Below the pieces are notes generated by a model. That model saw only the letters and a program-made list of their open reading frames with translations, was not told the DNA's origin and ran no database searches. Below, piece by piece: positions 1 through 7,710 of a stretch of DNA of 64,000 bases (positions are counted from its first letter, which is position 1; the number at the start of each line of letters is the position of its first letter). Made by a program: the position numbers and the translations under genes. The stretch comes from JANYCG01 sp031386665 (lineage in GTDB: Bacteria > Pseudomonadota > Gammaproteobacteria > Burkholderiales > Burkholderiaceae_C): contig JANNCN010000152.1 of assembly GCA_031386665.1 (NCBI GenBank), forward strand, positions 1 through 64,000. The letters run 5' to 3'.

Positions 1-1
1 G

Positions 2-220
2 TTTGGCCTGGCCTGGATGGGCGCTTTTCTGGCCATTGGCATGGTGGTGACGATGGTGGCCACCTTGGCAGGCGGTGTCAACGCAGCGGGTGCGGTTATG
101 GTGCCTGCGGCATTGTTGATGTCCGCCATGTTTTTCACCTCGATCTTTTTCACCTTTGAATCGAACTTTGACAGCACTGCTGAACCCGCCCTAGAAGCCC
201 CCACTGGAGACAACCCATGA
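2..220 (+). CDS. Hypothetical membrane protein, 5' end cut by window edge
   Basis: The reading frame is open to the left edge of the window, so the first in-frame ATG at 17 need not be the real start. The visible 70 or so residues hold two hydrophobic stretches (about residues 5-25 and 28-48 of the visible part), followed by a short acidic tail, which points to a small integral membrane protein or the C-terminus of a larger one. Its stop overlaps the ATG of the FecR-domain gene by 4 bp, so the two are translationally coupled. I do not recognise a family and assign no function. Confidence 0.5.
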   Translation, partial: FGLAWMGAFLAIGMVVTMVATLAGGVNAAGAVMVPAALLMSAMFFTSIFFTFESNFDSTAEPALEAPTGDNP

Positions 221-975
221 CACAACATGCATTGCAAGGCCGCACCGAACAAGAAGTGCTTTGGTTTCAGCGGCGCAGCTTTATTTCAGCGGCGGCCGCC
301 TGGACCGCCATGGGCGGCTTTGCCAGCGCCCAAGCTCAGTCGCGCAGCAATATTGTTGAGTTGCAGGGTGACGCCCGCATCAATGGCTCGCAACTGCGCG
401 CGCAGCAGACGATTCAGACGGGTGACCGGATTGAAACCGGGCCGACCTCAAACCTGATTTTTGTTTTAGGCACTTCGTCATTTCAGGTGCGGCAAAACTC
501 AACTTTAATTGTTGAGCGCGGCGAAACCTTGAGCGCGGTCAGCGTGCTGCGCTTGTTCACTGGCGGCATTGCCAGCGTTTGGGGCCGTGGCAGGAACCGC
601 CGCATCGTCACGCCTACATTGACAGCAGGCATTCGCGGAACTGGCGTCTACACCGAAATGCTGCCCGCACAAAATGGTCGCACTTATTTTTGCAATTGTT
701 ACGGCACGGTTGACGTGGGCGCTGGCAACGACAAAGCGGTCAGCACTGCCAGCTACCACCAGTCTTTTTGGGGTGAAGTCGAACCCAAAAATGGCCGCTT
801 TTTAACCCCTGCCAAAGCCTTGAACCACACCGACGAGGAGCTTGAGATTTTGGCGAAATTGGTGCAGCAACGAACCGCCTGGCAGATATCGGGCATGCGC
901 GGCACCAAGGACGGCATGGGCTACTCAGACGGTCAAGCCGCCCAACCCCATCCGGCGACCATGATTGGGAAGTAG
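217..975 (+). CDS. FecR-domain periplasmic protein with Tat-like signal
   Basis: This 252-residue protein begins with a twin-arginine type signal (RRSFISAAAA at residues 19-28, then a hydrophobic stretch ending in ASAQAQS), so export to the periplasm is likely. Residues about 45-155 fit a FecR domain: VELQGDARINGSQLRAQQTI, then IETGPTSNLIFVLG, then TPTLTAGIRGTGVYTE, the usual pattern for these beta-rich periplasmic domains. Stand-alone FecR domains of this kind differ from the anti-sigma FecR of iron uptake, and no sigma factor or TonB receptor is present here. The 4-bp overlap with the upstream membrane gene suggests the pair works together. The C-terminal 90 residues contain CNCYG and are not recognised. 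Confidence 0.75.
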   Translation: MTQHALQGRTEQEVLWFQRRSFISAAAAWTAMGGFASAQAQSRSNIVELQGDARINGSQLRAQQTIQTGDRIETGPTSNLIFVLGTSSFQVRQNSTLIVERGETLSAVSVLRLFTGGIASVWGRGRNRRIVTPTLTAGIRGTGVYTEMLPAQNGRTYFCNCYGTVDVGAGNDKAVSTASYHQSFWGEVEPKNGRFLTPAKALNHTDEELEILAKLVQQRTAWQISGMRGTKDGMGYSDGQAAQPHPATMIGK

Positions 976-1064
976 TGTGAGACTGAGTGCGACATCGGCT
1001 CAGACATCAGGTCCGACATGAAGCCGGGCAATCAGTCCAACTACTTGTACCTCAATGCGTTCGC

Positions 1065-1097
1065 AAAAAAAATGGCCCAACAATTGGCCATTTTTTG
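1065..1097. terminator. Bidirectional Rho-independent terminator
   Basis: An 11-bp stem (AAAAAATGGCC at 1067-1077 paired with GGCCATTTTTT at 1086-1096) encloses an 8-nt loop and has an A run on one side and a T run on the other. It sits between the convergent FecR and TPR genes and can serve both. Confidence 0.85.
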
Positions 1098-1136
1098 CTA
1101 GCGCAGGCGTGACGCAAAGCCGCCCCCTGATCACTT

Positions 1137-1637
1137 TCAATTTTTGGCTTTGTAAGCCGCCAGCGACTTCGCCAAATCTGCATACTCTTCGCAGGTTTTA
1201 TTGCCACACAAAACCTCCAGTTGCACGAGATGCTTTTCAGCTTCTTCCGGCTTTTTGTCCATCAAATAGGCCTCGCCAATGTACTCGTGCGCGCCCAAGT
1301 GCTTGGGGTTGAGCTTCAGCGCCGTTTTGTAGTGCTCAAAAGCTTTGGCCAAATCAGGTGTTGCGCGTTTGCGGTAGGTGTAGCCCAGCAGGTTGTGCAC
1401 GTCTGCGTTGCGCGGCTCTTCACGCACCGCCTGGTTCAGTTCGAACATGGCTTTGCTCCACTCTTTGGCGTCAATGGCTTTGCGGGCATTGGCCAGACGC
1501 TCGCTCATGGGCGGGCCGGTGGGGGTGTCTGCGGCGAGCGCCACGGCGGGCAACCCCGCAACAGCGACCAAGGCAACGGTCGCTGCGACGATCAGCGAAT
1601 GTTTTGCCAGAAAACCAGACTTGAATAGCTTGGACAT
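1137..1637 (-). CDS. Secreted TPR-repeat protein
   Basis: The start is the ATG at 1637 because it is preceded by GAAGGAG at good spacing, rather than a start 17 codons upstream. The 166-residue product opens with a classical signal peptide (SLIVAATVALVAVAGLPAVALAA, cleaved near AAD), so it is periplasmic. Residues about 45-140 hold two to three tetratricopeptide repeats (for example VHNLLGYTYRKR, then AFEHYKTALKLNPKHLGAHE). The C-terminus has a Cys pair (LCGNKTCEEY) that could form a disulfide. TPR proteins of this size act as scaffolds for other proteins, and the partner cannot be told from the neighbours. It is a single-gene unit ending at the terminator at 1065-1097. Confidence 0.75.
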   Translation of the reverse strand: MSKLFKSGFLAKHSLIVAATVALVAVAGLPAVALAADTPTGPPMSERLANARKAIDAKEWSKAMFELNQAVREEPRNADVHNLLGYTYRKRATPDLAKAFEHYKTALKLNPKHLGAHEYIGEAYLMDKKPEEAEKHLVQLEVLCGNKTCEEYADLAKSLAAYKAKN

Positions 1638-1806
1638 GAAAACTCCTTCAAAAAATTGGTTGACCCCAGGCTGATGAGCTGCTTTCACACTGTTACATCA
1701 ACGGTGCCGTAGACTGACTCGCGATACCACCCTAAAGTTGCTGCAAATTTGCTGCCCTGCCTCAAACTGATGCCCTGGTTGTCAACTTTGTCACGGTGAC
1801 GACGTT

Positions 1807-4254
1807 TTAAGGCACTGGCGTGAGCTTGGCAATACTCAAGGCCAGCCACTTCACGCCATGCCGAGGAAAGTTCACCTGGGCCCGCGCGTCATCGCCCGCA
1901 CCTTCAAGCATTTGCACCGTGCCTTCGCCAAATTTGTTGTGAAACACCCGGTCGCCCGAGCGCAAATTACTGCCCGTGTTCTTTTGCACTGGCACGCTTG
2001 CAAGTGCGGCGCTGAAGGGGTTGTCGGCTTTAGAGGGCGAGTAAAAGCCAGCTCCAAAGCCTGCGCCATATTTGGGCTGCTTGGGCGTGATCCATTTCAG
2101 CGCGCCTTCAGGCAGTTCGTCAAAAAAGCGGCTTCGCAGGTTGTAGCGGGTCTGCCCATGCAGCATGCGCGTTTGCGAATGGCTCAGGTACAGGCGCTTG
2201 CGCGCCCGGGTGATGGCCACATACATCAGGCGGCGTTCTTCTTCCAGGCCGCCTTTGTCGCTCATGGAGTTTTCATGCGGAAACAAACCCTCTTCCATGC
2301 CAGTGATGAAAACGCAGTCAAATTCAAGCCCCTTGCTGGAATGCACCGTCATCAGCTGAATGGCGTCTTGCCCAGCGCGGGCCTGGTTATCGCCCGACTC
2401 CAGCGCAGCATGGGTTAAAAATGCCACCAAGGGCGACAAGGTCTCGCCCGTTTCCGCGTCAGGGGCAAGCGGTTCAATCGATGCGTCATCGAGCTTGCCT
2501 TCCCAGGGCTGGGTTGCGTCCAAACCCTGCGACGCGGGCGACTGGGTCAGCACCGCCCCACTCCCACCAAGTGCTGAATCGGCCAACTCGTCCACGGGCA
2601 GTGCCACGGCATCGCGCCCAAAGCCCTCCTGGGTCACAAAACTCTCAGCGGCGTTCACCAGTTCTTCCAGGTTTTCCAACCGGTCTTCGCCTTCGCGGTC
2701 GGCTTTGTAGTGTTCCAGCAGACCGCTGCGGTCCAGCACCAGCTCGATAATTTCGCGCAGGGTCATGGCCTCGGTTTGCTCGCGCAGCACATCTATTTTG
2801 GCAACGAATGCACCAATGTTGGCACCGGCCTTGCCGCTCAAAGCGCTGACGCCGTCGTGCAAGGAGCAGCCTGCTGCCCGCGCCACATCCTGCAACTGCT
2901 CAAGGCTGCGCGCGCCAATGCCGCGCGGCGGGAAATTGACGATGCGCATGAAGCTGGTGTCGTCGTCGGGGTTCTCCAAAATGCGCAAATAAGCCAGTGC
3001 ATGCTTGATTTCAGCACGTTCGAAAAACCGCAAACCACCGTAGACTTTGTAGGGCAAGGCGGCGTTGAAAAGCGCGGTTTCAATCACCCGGCTTTGCGCG
3101 TTGGAGCGGTACAAAACCGCGATCTCTTTCCTCTGGACGTCTTCACGAACGAGCTGCTTCATCTCATCCACCATCCACTGCGCCTCGGCGAAATCACTGG
3201 TGGACTCGTACACCCGCACGGGCTCGCCCGGGCCTTGGTCGGTGCGCAGGTTTTTGCCCAAGCGGTTGGTGTTACGGCTGATCAGTTCATTGGCAGAATC
3301 CAGAATATTGCTGCCGCTTCGGTAGTTTTGCTCCAGCTTGATCTGGTGCTGCACTTTGAATTCGCGCACAAAATCAGCCATGTTGCCCACGCGCGCGCCG
3401 CGAAAGGCGTAGATGCTTTGGTCGTCGTCGCCGACCGCCAGCACACTGCCGGTCGGGTTAAAGCTGCTTTGCGCCAAGCCCGACGCACTGGCGCCAGGCG
3501 TCAAGTCAACCCCCGCGCCGTGTGCCCCGGTGCCGCTAAGCATCTTGATCCAGGCGTATTGCAGCTTGTTGGTGTCTTGAAACTCGTCAATCAAAATATG
3601 CCGAAACCGCCGCTGGTAATGCTCCCGCACGGGATCGTTGTCTCGCAACAGCTCGTAGCTGCGCAGCATCAACTCGCCAAAATCAACCACGCCTTCACGC
3701 TGGCATTGGTCTTCGTACAGCTGGTAAATCTCGATTTTTTTGCGACTGTCTTCGCCCTGCACTTCCACCATGTTGGGGCGCAGGCCCTCTTCTTTGCAAC
3801 CGGCAATGAACCACTGGGTCTGCTTGGCTGGATACCGCTCATCGTTCACACCATGCTGCTTCATCAGGCGTTTGATAGCGCTCAAGCTGTCTTGCGTGTC
3901 CAAAATTTGAAACGCCTGCGGCAAATTGGCCATTTTGTAATGCGAGCGCAAAAACCGGTTGCAAAGGCCGTGAAACGTGCCAATCCACATGCCACGCACG
4001 TTGACAGGCAGCATGGCCGAGAGCCGCGTCATCATCTCTTTGGCGGCTTTGTTGGTGAAGGTGACAGCCATGATGCCGCCCGGCGACACCAGCCCGTTTT
4101 GCAGTAGCCAGGCGATGCGGGTGGTCAACACGCGGGTTTTGCCAGAGCCAGCGCCCGCCAAAATCAGGGCGTGTTCGTTCGGCAACACCACAGCGGCACG
4201 CTGCTCGGGGTTGAGATTGCGTAAGAGTGGCGAATCTGGCGCGACGGAAGGCAT
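1807..4254 (-). CDS. uvrD: ATP-dependent DNA helicase UvrD/PcrA family
   Basis: This is a superfamily 1A 3'-5' DNA helicase used in nucleotide excision and mismatch repair. Visible motifs in order are Walker A AGAGSGKTRVLTTRI near the N-terminus, motif II DEFQDTN, motif III VGDDDQSIYAFRGA, motif IV QNYRS, motif V MTVHSSKGLEFD and motif VI YVAITRARKRLYLSHS. The C-terminus ends in the conserved FGEGTV/VKWL region of PcrA/UvrD. From the ATG at 4254 the product is 815 residues. An ATG at 4323 would add 23 residues, and neither start has a clear ribosome binding site, but homologs begin close to LLRNLNPEQ. A 40-residue acidic linker near residue 580 looks like a lineage insertion. Confidence 0.93.
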   Translation of the reverse strand: MPSVAPDSPLLRNLNPEQRAAVVLPNEHALILAGAGSGKTRVLTTRIAWLLQNGLVSPGGIMAVTFTNKAAKEMMTRLSAMLPVNVRGMWIGTFHGLCNRFLRSHYKMANLPQAFQILDTQDSLSAIKRLMKQHGVNDERYPAKQTQWFIAGCKEEGLRPNMVEVQGEDSRKKIEIYQLYEDQCQREGVVDFGELMLRSYELLRDNDPVREHYQRRFRHILIDEFQDTNKLQYAWIKMLSGTGAHGAGVDLTPGASASGLAQSSFNPTGSVLAVGDDDQSIYAFRGARVGNMADFVREFKVQHQIKLEQNYRSGSNILDSANELISRNTNRLGKNLRTDQGPGEPVRVYESTSDFAEAQWMVDEMKQLVREDVQRKEIAVLYRSNAQSRVIETALFNAALPYKVYGGLRFFERAEIKHALAYLRILENPDDDTSFMRIVNFPPRGIGARSLEQLQDVARAAGCSLHDGVSALSGKAGANIGAFVAKIDVLREQTEAMTLREIIELVLDRSGLLEHYKADREGEDRLENLEELVNAAESFVTQEGFGRDAVALPVDELADSALGGSGAVLTQSPASQGLDATQPWEGKLDDASIEPLAPDAETGETLSPLVAFLTHAALESGDNQARAGQDAIQLMTVHSSKGLEFDCVFITGMEEGLFPHENSMSDKGGLEEERRLMYVAITRARKRLYLSHSQTRMLHGQTRYNLRSRFFDELPEGALKWITPKQPKYGAGFGAGFYSPSKADNPFSAALASVPVQKNTGSNLRSGDRVFHNKFGEGTVQMLEGAGDDARAQVNFPRHGVKWLALSIAKLTPVP

Positions 4255-4394
4255 GAATGCGTTTGACGTTAAGGTTGAAGCTGAAGCGAACTTTGAGGGA
4301 GGTGTTTTGACTTCTGAGAACATACGCCCATTGTAGGAATCTGACCATGCTTTTTTTGAAGGGCTATCGAGTGAATTGCAGCGCATCTGTCGGA

Positions 4395-5120
4395 ATGAAT
4401 GTCAAAGTGAATTGGCGAGCTGCTTTTGGGCTGCTCCTTTTGACTCAGTTGGCCACCAGCTCCGCCTGGGCGCAATCGTCTTGCTCAAGCGACGGCCAAG
4501 CCGCGCCCTTGGCCGTGCTGGAGCGCTTTATCAGCGCCGATTGCGCCACCTGCTGGACCAGCCCCGCCACGCTGAAGGTCAAAACCAGCGATCTGGTCGT
4601 GGACTGGATCGTGCCCAGCAGCCGGGGCGACGAGGCGCCATTGTCCGCCGCAGCTCGCCAAGACGCGCAGTTTCGGCTGCAAGCGCTGAACCAAACCGCA
4701 CCCCTCGACAGTTGGAATCTGCGTCGCGCAGTGCTTGCCAAGCCACTGCCACTGCGGGTCGCGCGTGGCGTGGCGCTGGGCGGCTACATGGGCGCGTCAA
4801 TCGCCCTGATTCCCCAACCTGGCACTCGCCTGCCCCAACACCCCATGACCGCCTGGCTGGTGATGGTTGAAGACATCCCGGCGGGCACCGACGGCACCCC
4901 GGTGGCGCGCCAACTGGTCAGAAACACGCTGCAAATCAGCTGGAATGGACCCGACCAGAGCACCACACCCAACCCCACTCGGCCCAATCAGCGCTTGCAA
5001 GAGTCCCGCCCGATGAGCATTCCTGACGGTGCCAACCCGGATCGCCTGCGGGTGGTGGGTTGGGTGGAAGACCCGCTCGGCCGAGTGATTGCCAGTGCGG
5101 CCAGTGTGTGTCTTAAGTAG
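4395..5120 (+). CDS. Secreted protein of unknown function with CxxC motif
   Basis: From the ATG at 4395 the product is 241 residues with a clear signal peptide (hydrophobic FGLLLLTQLATSSAWA, cleaved before QSS). Just after it come LAVLERFISADCATCW and later VDWIVPSSRGDEAPLS. The spacing of a beta strand followed by DCATC resembles the thioredoxin-fold DUF1223 family (ELFTSQGCSSC), but the similarity is partial and this is a guess. The gene starts 140 bp from the uvrD ATG on the opposite strand, so the two diverge. The 3' end runs into repeat copy A. Confidence 0.6.
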   Translation: MNVKVNWRAAFGLLLLTQLATSSAWAQSSCSSDGQAAPLAVLERFISADCATCWTSPATLKVKTSDLVVDWIVPSSRGDEAPLSAAARQDAQFRLQALNQTAPLDSWNLRRAVLAKPLPLRVARGVALGGYMGASIALIPQPGTRLPQHPMTAWLVMVEDIPAGTDGTPVARQLVRNTLQISWNGPDQSTTPNPTRPNQRLQESRPMSIPDGANPDRLRVVGWVEDPLGRVIASAASVCLK

Positions 5121-5130
5121 CTTCGTCCAA

Positions 5131-5251
5131 TTGCTATATTTATTATAGCAAACTATCTATATTATTCGATAGCTAAAGGCCCGTTTTATTAAAAATTTCG
5201 GTAAAAATAAGTTTCGAGGTCATTTTTACCACAATTGTGGTAAAAATGACC
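5131..5251 (+). repeat. Modular intergenic repeat, copy A
   Basis: The head is the inverted repeat TTGCTAT / ATAGCAA (5131-5137 and 5145-5151), followed by ACTATCTATATTATTCGATAG and the core AGCTAAAGGCCCGTTTTATT. The tail, 5218-5251, is a perfect 34-bp palindrome whose half-site is GGTCATTTTTACCACAA. The element lies between two convergent genes. The tail sequence differs completely from the tails of the other four copies although the head is shared. Confidence 0.85.
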
Positions 5252-5335
5252 AAATTCACGCACTAGCGATCAAAACCAGCCATCCCGTCGTCGTCTGTCT
5301 GTGCAAAGCGCGGCAGATACCTTGAAGCAGATCGA

Positions 5336-6538
5336 TCAGCTTGCCGAAGGGCCAATCGGCAGAGTGGGTGCCGCAGTGGCTGCCGCAGCCGCCCCCGCAA
5401 CCGCCCCTGGCGCAGGGCCGCCGTCCGTTGGCGGGAACTGAATGGTCGCGCGGCCAGCGCGAGGCAATGCCGCCCAGCGGGCATGCAGCATGTCGTAAAG
5501 CGACTCAATGGCCTGCGTTTTGTCGCGCGCTTGCACGATGGCCATGTCCAGGCCAACGGTCACTGGTTTGCCCGCAATTTTGACTTCAACTTTGGGTGGC
5601 TCGCCCAGTTGCTGGCGCACCAGCGCGGCGGCACGTTGCGACGTCACGCCCGGCAGCAACAGCGCAAATTCAACCGAATCAGTGCGCGCTGCAATGCCCT
5701 CGCCCGGCACGGCTCCGATGCCTTGCACGACTTGCCCAAACAGATCGTTGGCGACCTTGCGGCCCAATTGCCCCGGAATGTCCTGCAAATCGGCGCTGCT
5801 GAGCAGAACCATGCTGAAAGGGCGATCCCGACGGTGGCAATCGGCCAGCAACACGGCACCGTGTACAAAAAACCCGGTTTCGTTGTACAGCAAAGTGCGG
5901 GCGTCGCGCATGGACGACTCGGCACGCACGTCAGACTGGCGCATGGACTGGCCAAAAACGATGGTCAAGGGTGGAATAAAAACCAAAAAGCCGACATGCA
6001 AAACAGCGGTTCGCCAGCCTGGTTGAGGTTCCGCCAGCCAACAAGCCAGGGCAAATTCGAGCAATGCAGCGGCAATCAGCACCGCCGACCACTTAGCGGT
6101 CAGCAGCAAGGGGTAAAGCACCACCACCAACATGACCGCGAAAAAATACGGTCCGGTTGGGCCGCCCGTTCCTGGCAAAACATGCAGCAATAGCGCGCCC
6201 ACCAAAAAAAGCAGACCGCGCGCGACCAAGACAGTCTGCTGGCGAGCGGGGTACAGACGGCTCCAGCCGCCAATGCCAGCCATGAACACAGCCAGCAGCC
6301 AAACCTGCATGCCGGGTGGGTTAACCAACACACTGACCCACAGCGTGCAGCCTGCCAGCAACCAGGCCAGCAAGGGCTCCAAGCGGCGCACCCGAAAGGT
6401 CACGCCGCCTCCGGCAAGCCCCAACACGCTGGCGTCATCATTGACATCAGTCGTGCGACGACGGCGGTCTGCGGGGTGGGTGTTGGTGTCGGAAGATCGA
6501 CGTTGAGGGTGAGGTGTTGCGGTGTCTGCAGCTGGCAT
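5336..6538 (-). CDS. Membrane protein with degenerate GGDEF domain
   Basis: The 400-residue product has a basic, His/Asp-rich N-terminus, then five to six hydrophobic segments between about residues 55 and 196, then a cytoplasmic domain. That domain keeps the GGDEF layout (LLYNETGFF..., FSMVLLSSADL, AARTDSVEFALLLPG) but the signature is DSVEF at residues 287-291 in place of GGDEF, so cyclic-di-GMP synthesis is unlikely. Its role may be as a receptor or a scaffold. The tail after residue 370 is a low-complexity Ala/Pro stretch. It is a lone gene that ends convergent with repeat copy A and diverges from guaC. Confidence 0.7.
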   Translation of the reverse strand: MPAADTATPHPQRRSSDTNTHPADRRRRTTDVNDDASVLGLAGGGVTFRVRRLEPLLAWLLAGCTLWVSVLVNPPGMQVWLLAVFMAGIGGWSRLYPARQQTVLVARGLLFLVGALLLHVLPGTGGPTGPYFFAVMLVVVLYPLLLTAKWSAVLIAAALLEFALACWLAEPQPGWRTAVLHVGFLVFIPPLTIVFGQSMRQSDVRAESSMRDARTLLYNETGFFVHGAVLLADCHRRDRPFSMVLLSSADLQDIPGQLGRKVANDLFGQVVQGIGAVPGEGIAARTDSVEFALLLPGVTSQRAAALVRQQLGEPPKVEVKIAGKPVTVGLDMAIVQARDKTQAIESLYDMLHARWAALPRAGRATIQFPPTDGGPAPGAVAGAAAAATAAPTLPIGPSAS

Positions 6539-6667
6539 CGTTCAAGTTTAAGAGAACTTCGTGACAAAGCCTGTCACATGGGCAATGGGTCCGCCACTCC
6601 CGTAGAATCAATCACCGGGCCCAAGCATTTATGGCCTGGTTTTTTTTGCCTGCTGGAGAGCACCCCC

Positions 6668-7645
6668 ATGGAAATTTTTGACTACGACAACATTCTGCTG
6701 CTGCCCCGCAAATGCCGTGTGGAGAGCCGTTCTGAATGTGACGCCAGCGTGGCCTTAGGAGCCCGCAGCTTCAGGCTGCCCGTGGTGCCCGCCAACATGA
6801 AGACCGTGGTGGATGAGTCCATTTGCACTTGGCTTGCGCAAAACGGCTACTTTTACGTGATGCACCGCTTTGATCTGGACAATGTGAAGTTTGTCCAAAC
6901 CATGAAAGCACAGGGTCTGTTTGCCTCCATCTCGCTGGGCGTCAAAAAGCCGGATTACGACACGGTGGACCAACTCGCGGCGCTGGGATTGGTGCCCGAG
7001 TACATCACCATTGACATTGCCCACGGCCATGCCGACAGCGTGAAAAACATGATCACCTACCTGCGCGACAAGCTGCCAACGACCTTCATCATTGCAGGCA
7101 ATGTGGCCACCCCCGAAGCCGTGATCGACCTTGAAAATTGGGGTGCCGACGCCACCAAGGTGGGTGTTGGCCCCGGCAAAGTCTGCATCACCAAACTCAA
7201 AACCGGGTTTGGCACGGGCGGCTGGCAACTTTCAGCACTGAAATGGTGCGCCCGCGTGGCCACCAAGCCCATCATTGCAGATGGCGGCATTCGCGACCAT
7301 GGCGACATTGCCAAAAGTATTCGCTTTGGCGCGTCCATGGTGATGATTGGCTCCTTGTTTGCAGGGCACGAAGAGTCGCCCGGCAAGACGGTTGAGGTGG
7401 ACGGCAAACTGTTTAAAGAATATTACGGCTCTGCCAGCGACTTCAACAAGGGCGAGTACAAACACGTCGAGGGCAAGCGCATTTTGGAACCCATCAAAGG
7501 GCCACTGAAAAACACGCTGGTCGAGATGGAGCAAGACGTGCAAAGCTCGATCAGCTACTCGGGTGGCAAAAAGCTGATGGACATTCGCAAAGTGAATTAC
7601 GTGACCCTGGGTGGCGACAATGCGGGTGAGCATTTGCTGATGTAG
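6668..7645 (+). CDS. guaC: GMP reductase
   Basis: The enzyme reduces GMP to IMP with NADPH in purine salvage. The 325-residue protein starts at the ATG at 6668, preceded by GGAGAG. It matches the short GuaC2 type: MEIFDYDNILLLPRKC at the N-terminus, NMKTVVDE, the IMP/GMP loop GVGPGKVCITKLKTGFG with the catalytic Cys at 173, and IIADGGIRDHGDIAKSIRFG for phosphate binding. IMP dehydrogenase is excluded by the absence of CBS domains and by the short length. The 128-bp leader contains a T run but no structure I recognise as a riboswitch. Confidence 0.95.
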   Translation: MEIFDYDNILLLPRKCRVESRSECDASVALGARSFRLPVVPANMKTVVDESICTWLAQNGYFYVMHRFDLDNVKFVQTMKAQGLFASISLGVKKPDYDTVDQLAALGLVPEYITIDIAHGHADSVKNMITYLRDKLPTTFIIAGNVATPEAVIDLENWGADATKVGVGPGKVCITKLKTGFGTGGWQLSALKWCARVATKPIIADGGIRDHGDIAKSIRFGASMVMIGSLFAGHEESPGKTVEVDGKLFKEYYGSASDFNKGEYKHVEGKRILEPIKGPLKNTLVEMEQDVQSSISYSGGKKLMDIRKVNYVTLGGDNAGEHLLM

Positions 7646-7710
7646 GGTGGCAGCGTGTTCGCCCGGTTTGCCAATCCCAATTTTCAGTTCATCGCCAAAG
7701 GCATCCCGCC

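Noticed and set aside
2710..4107. Long plus-strand open frame opposite uvrD (465 codons)
   Set aside because: Same reasoning: the uvrD motifs on the minus strand explain the sequence, and the plus-strand frame has no recognised domain.
6539..6667. Possible purine riboswitch ahead of guaC
   Set aside because: No purine-aptamer loops or three-way junction could be identified, and the T-rich segment alone is not evidence.
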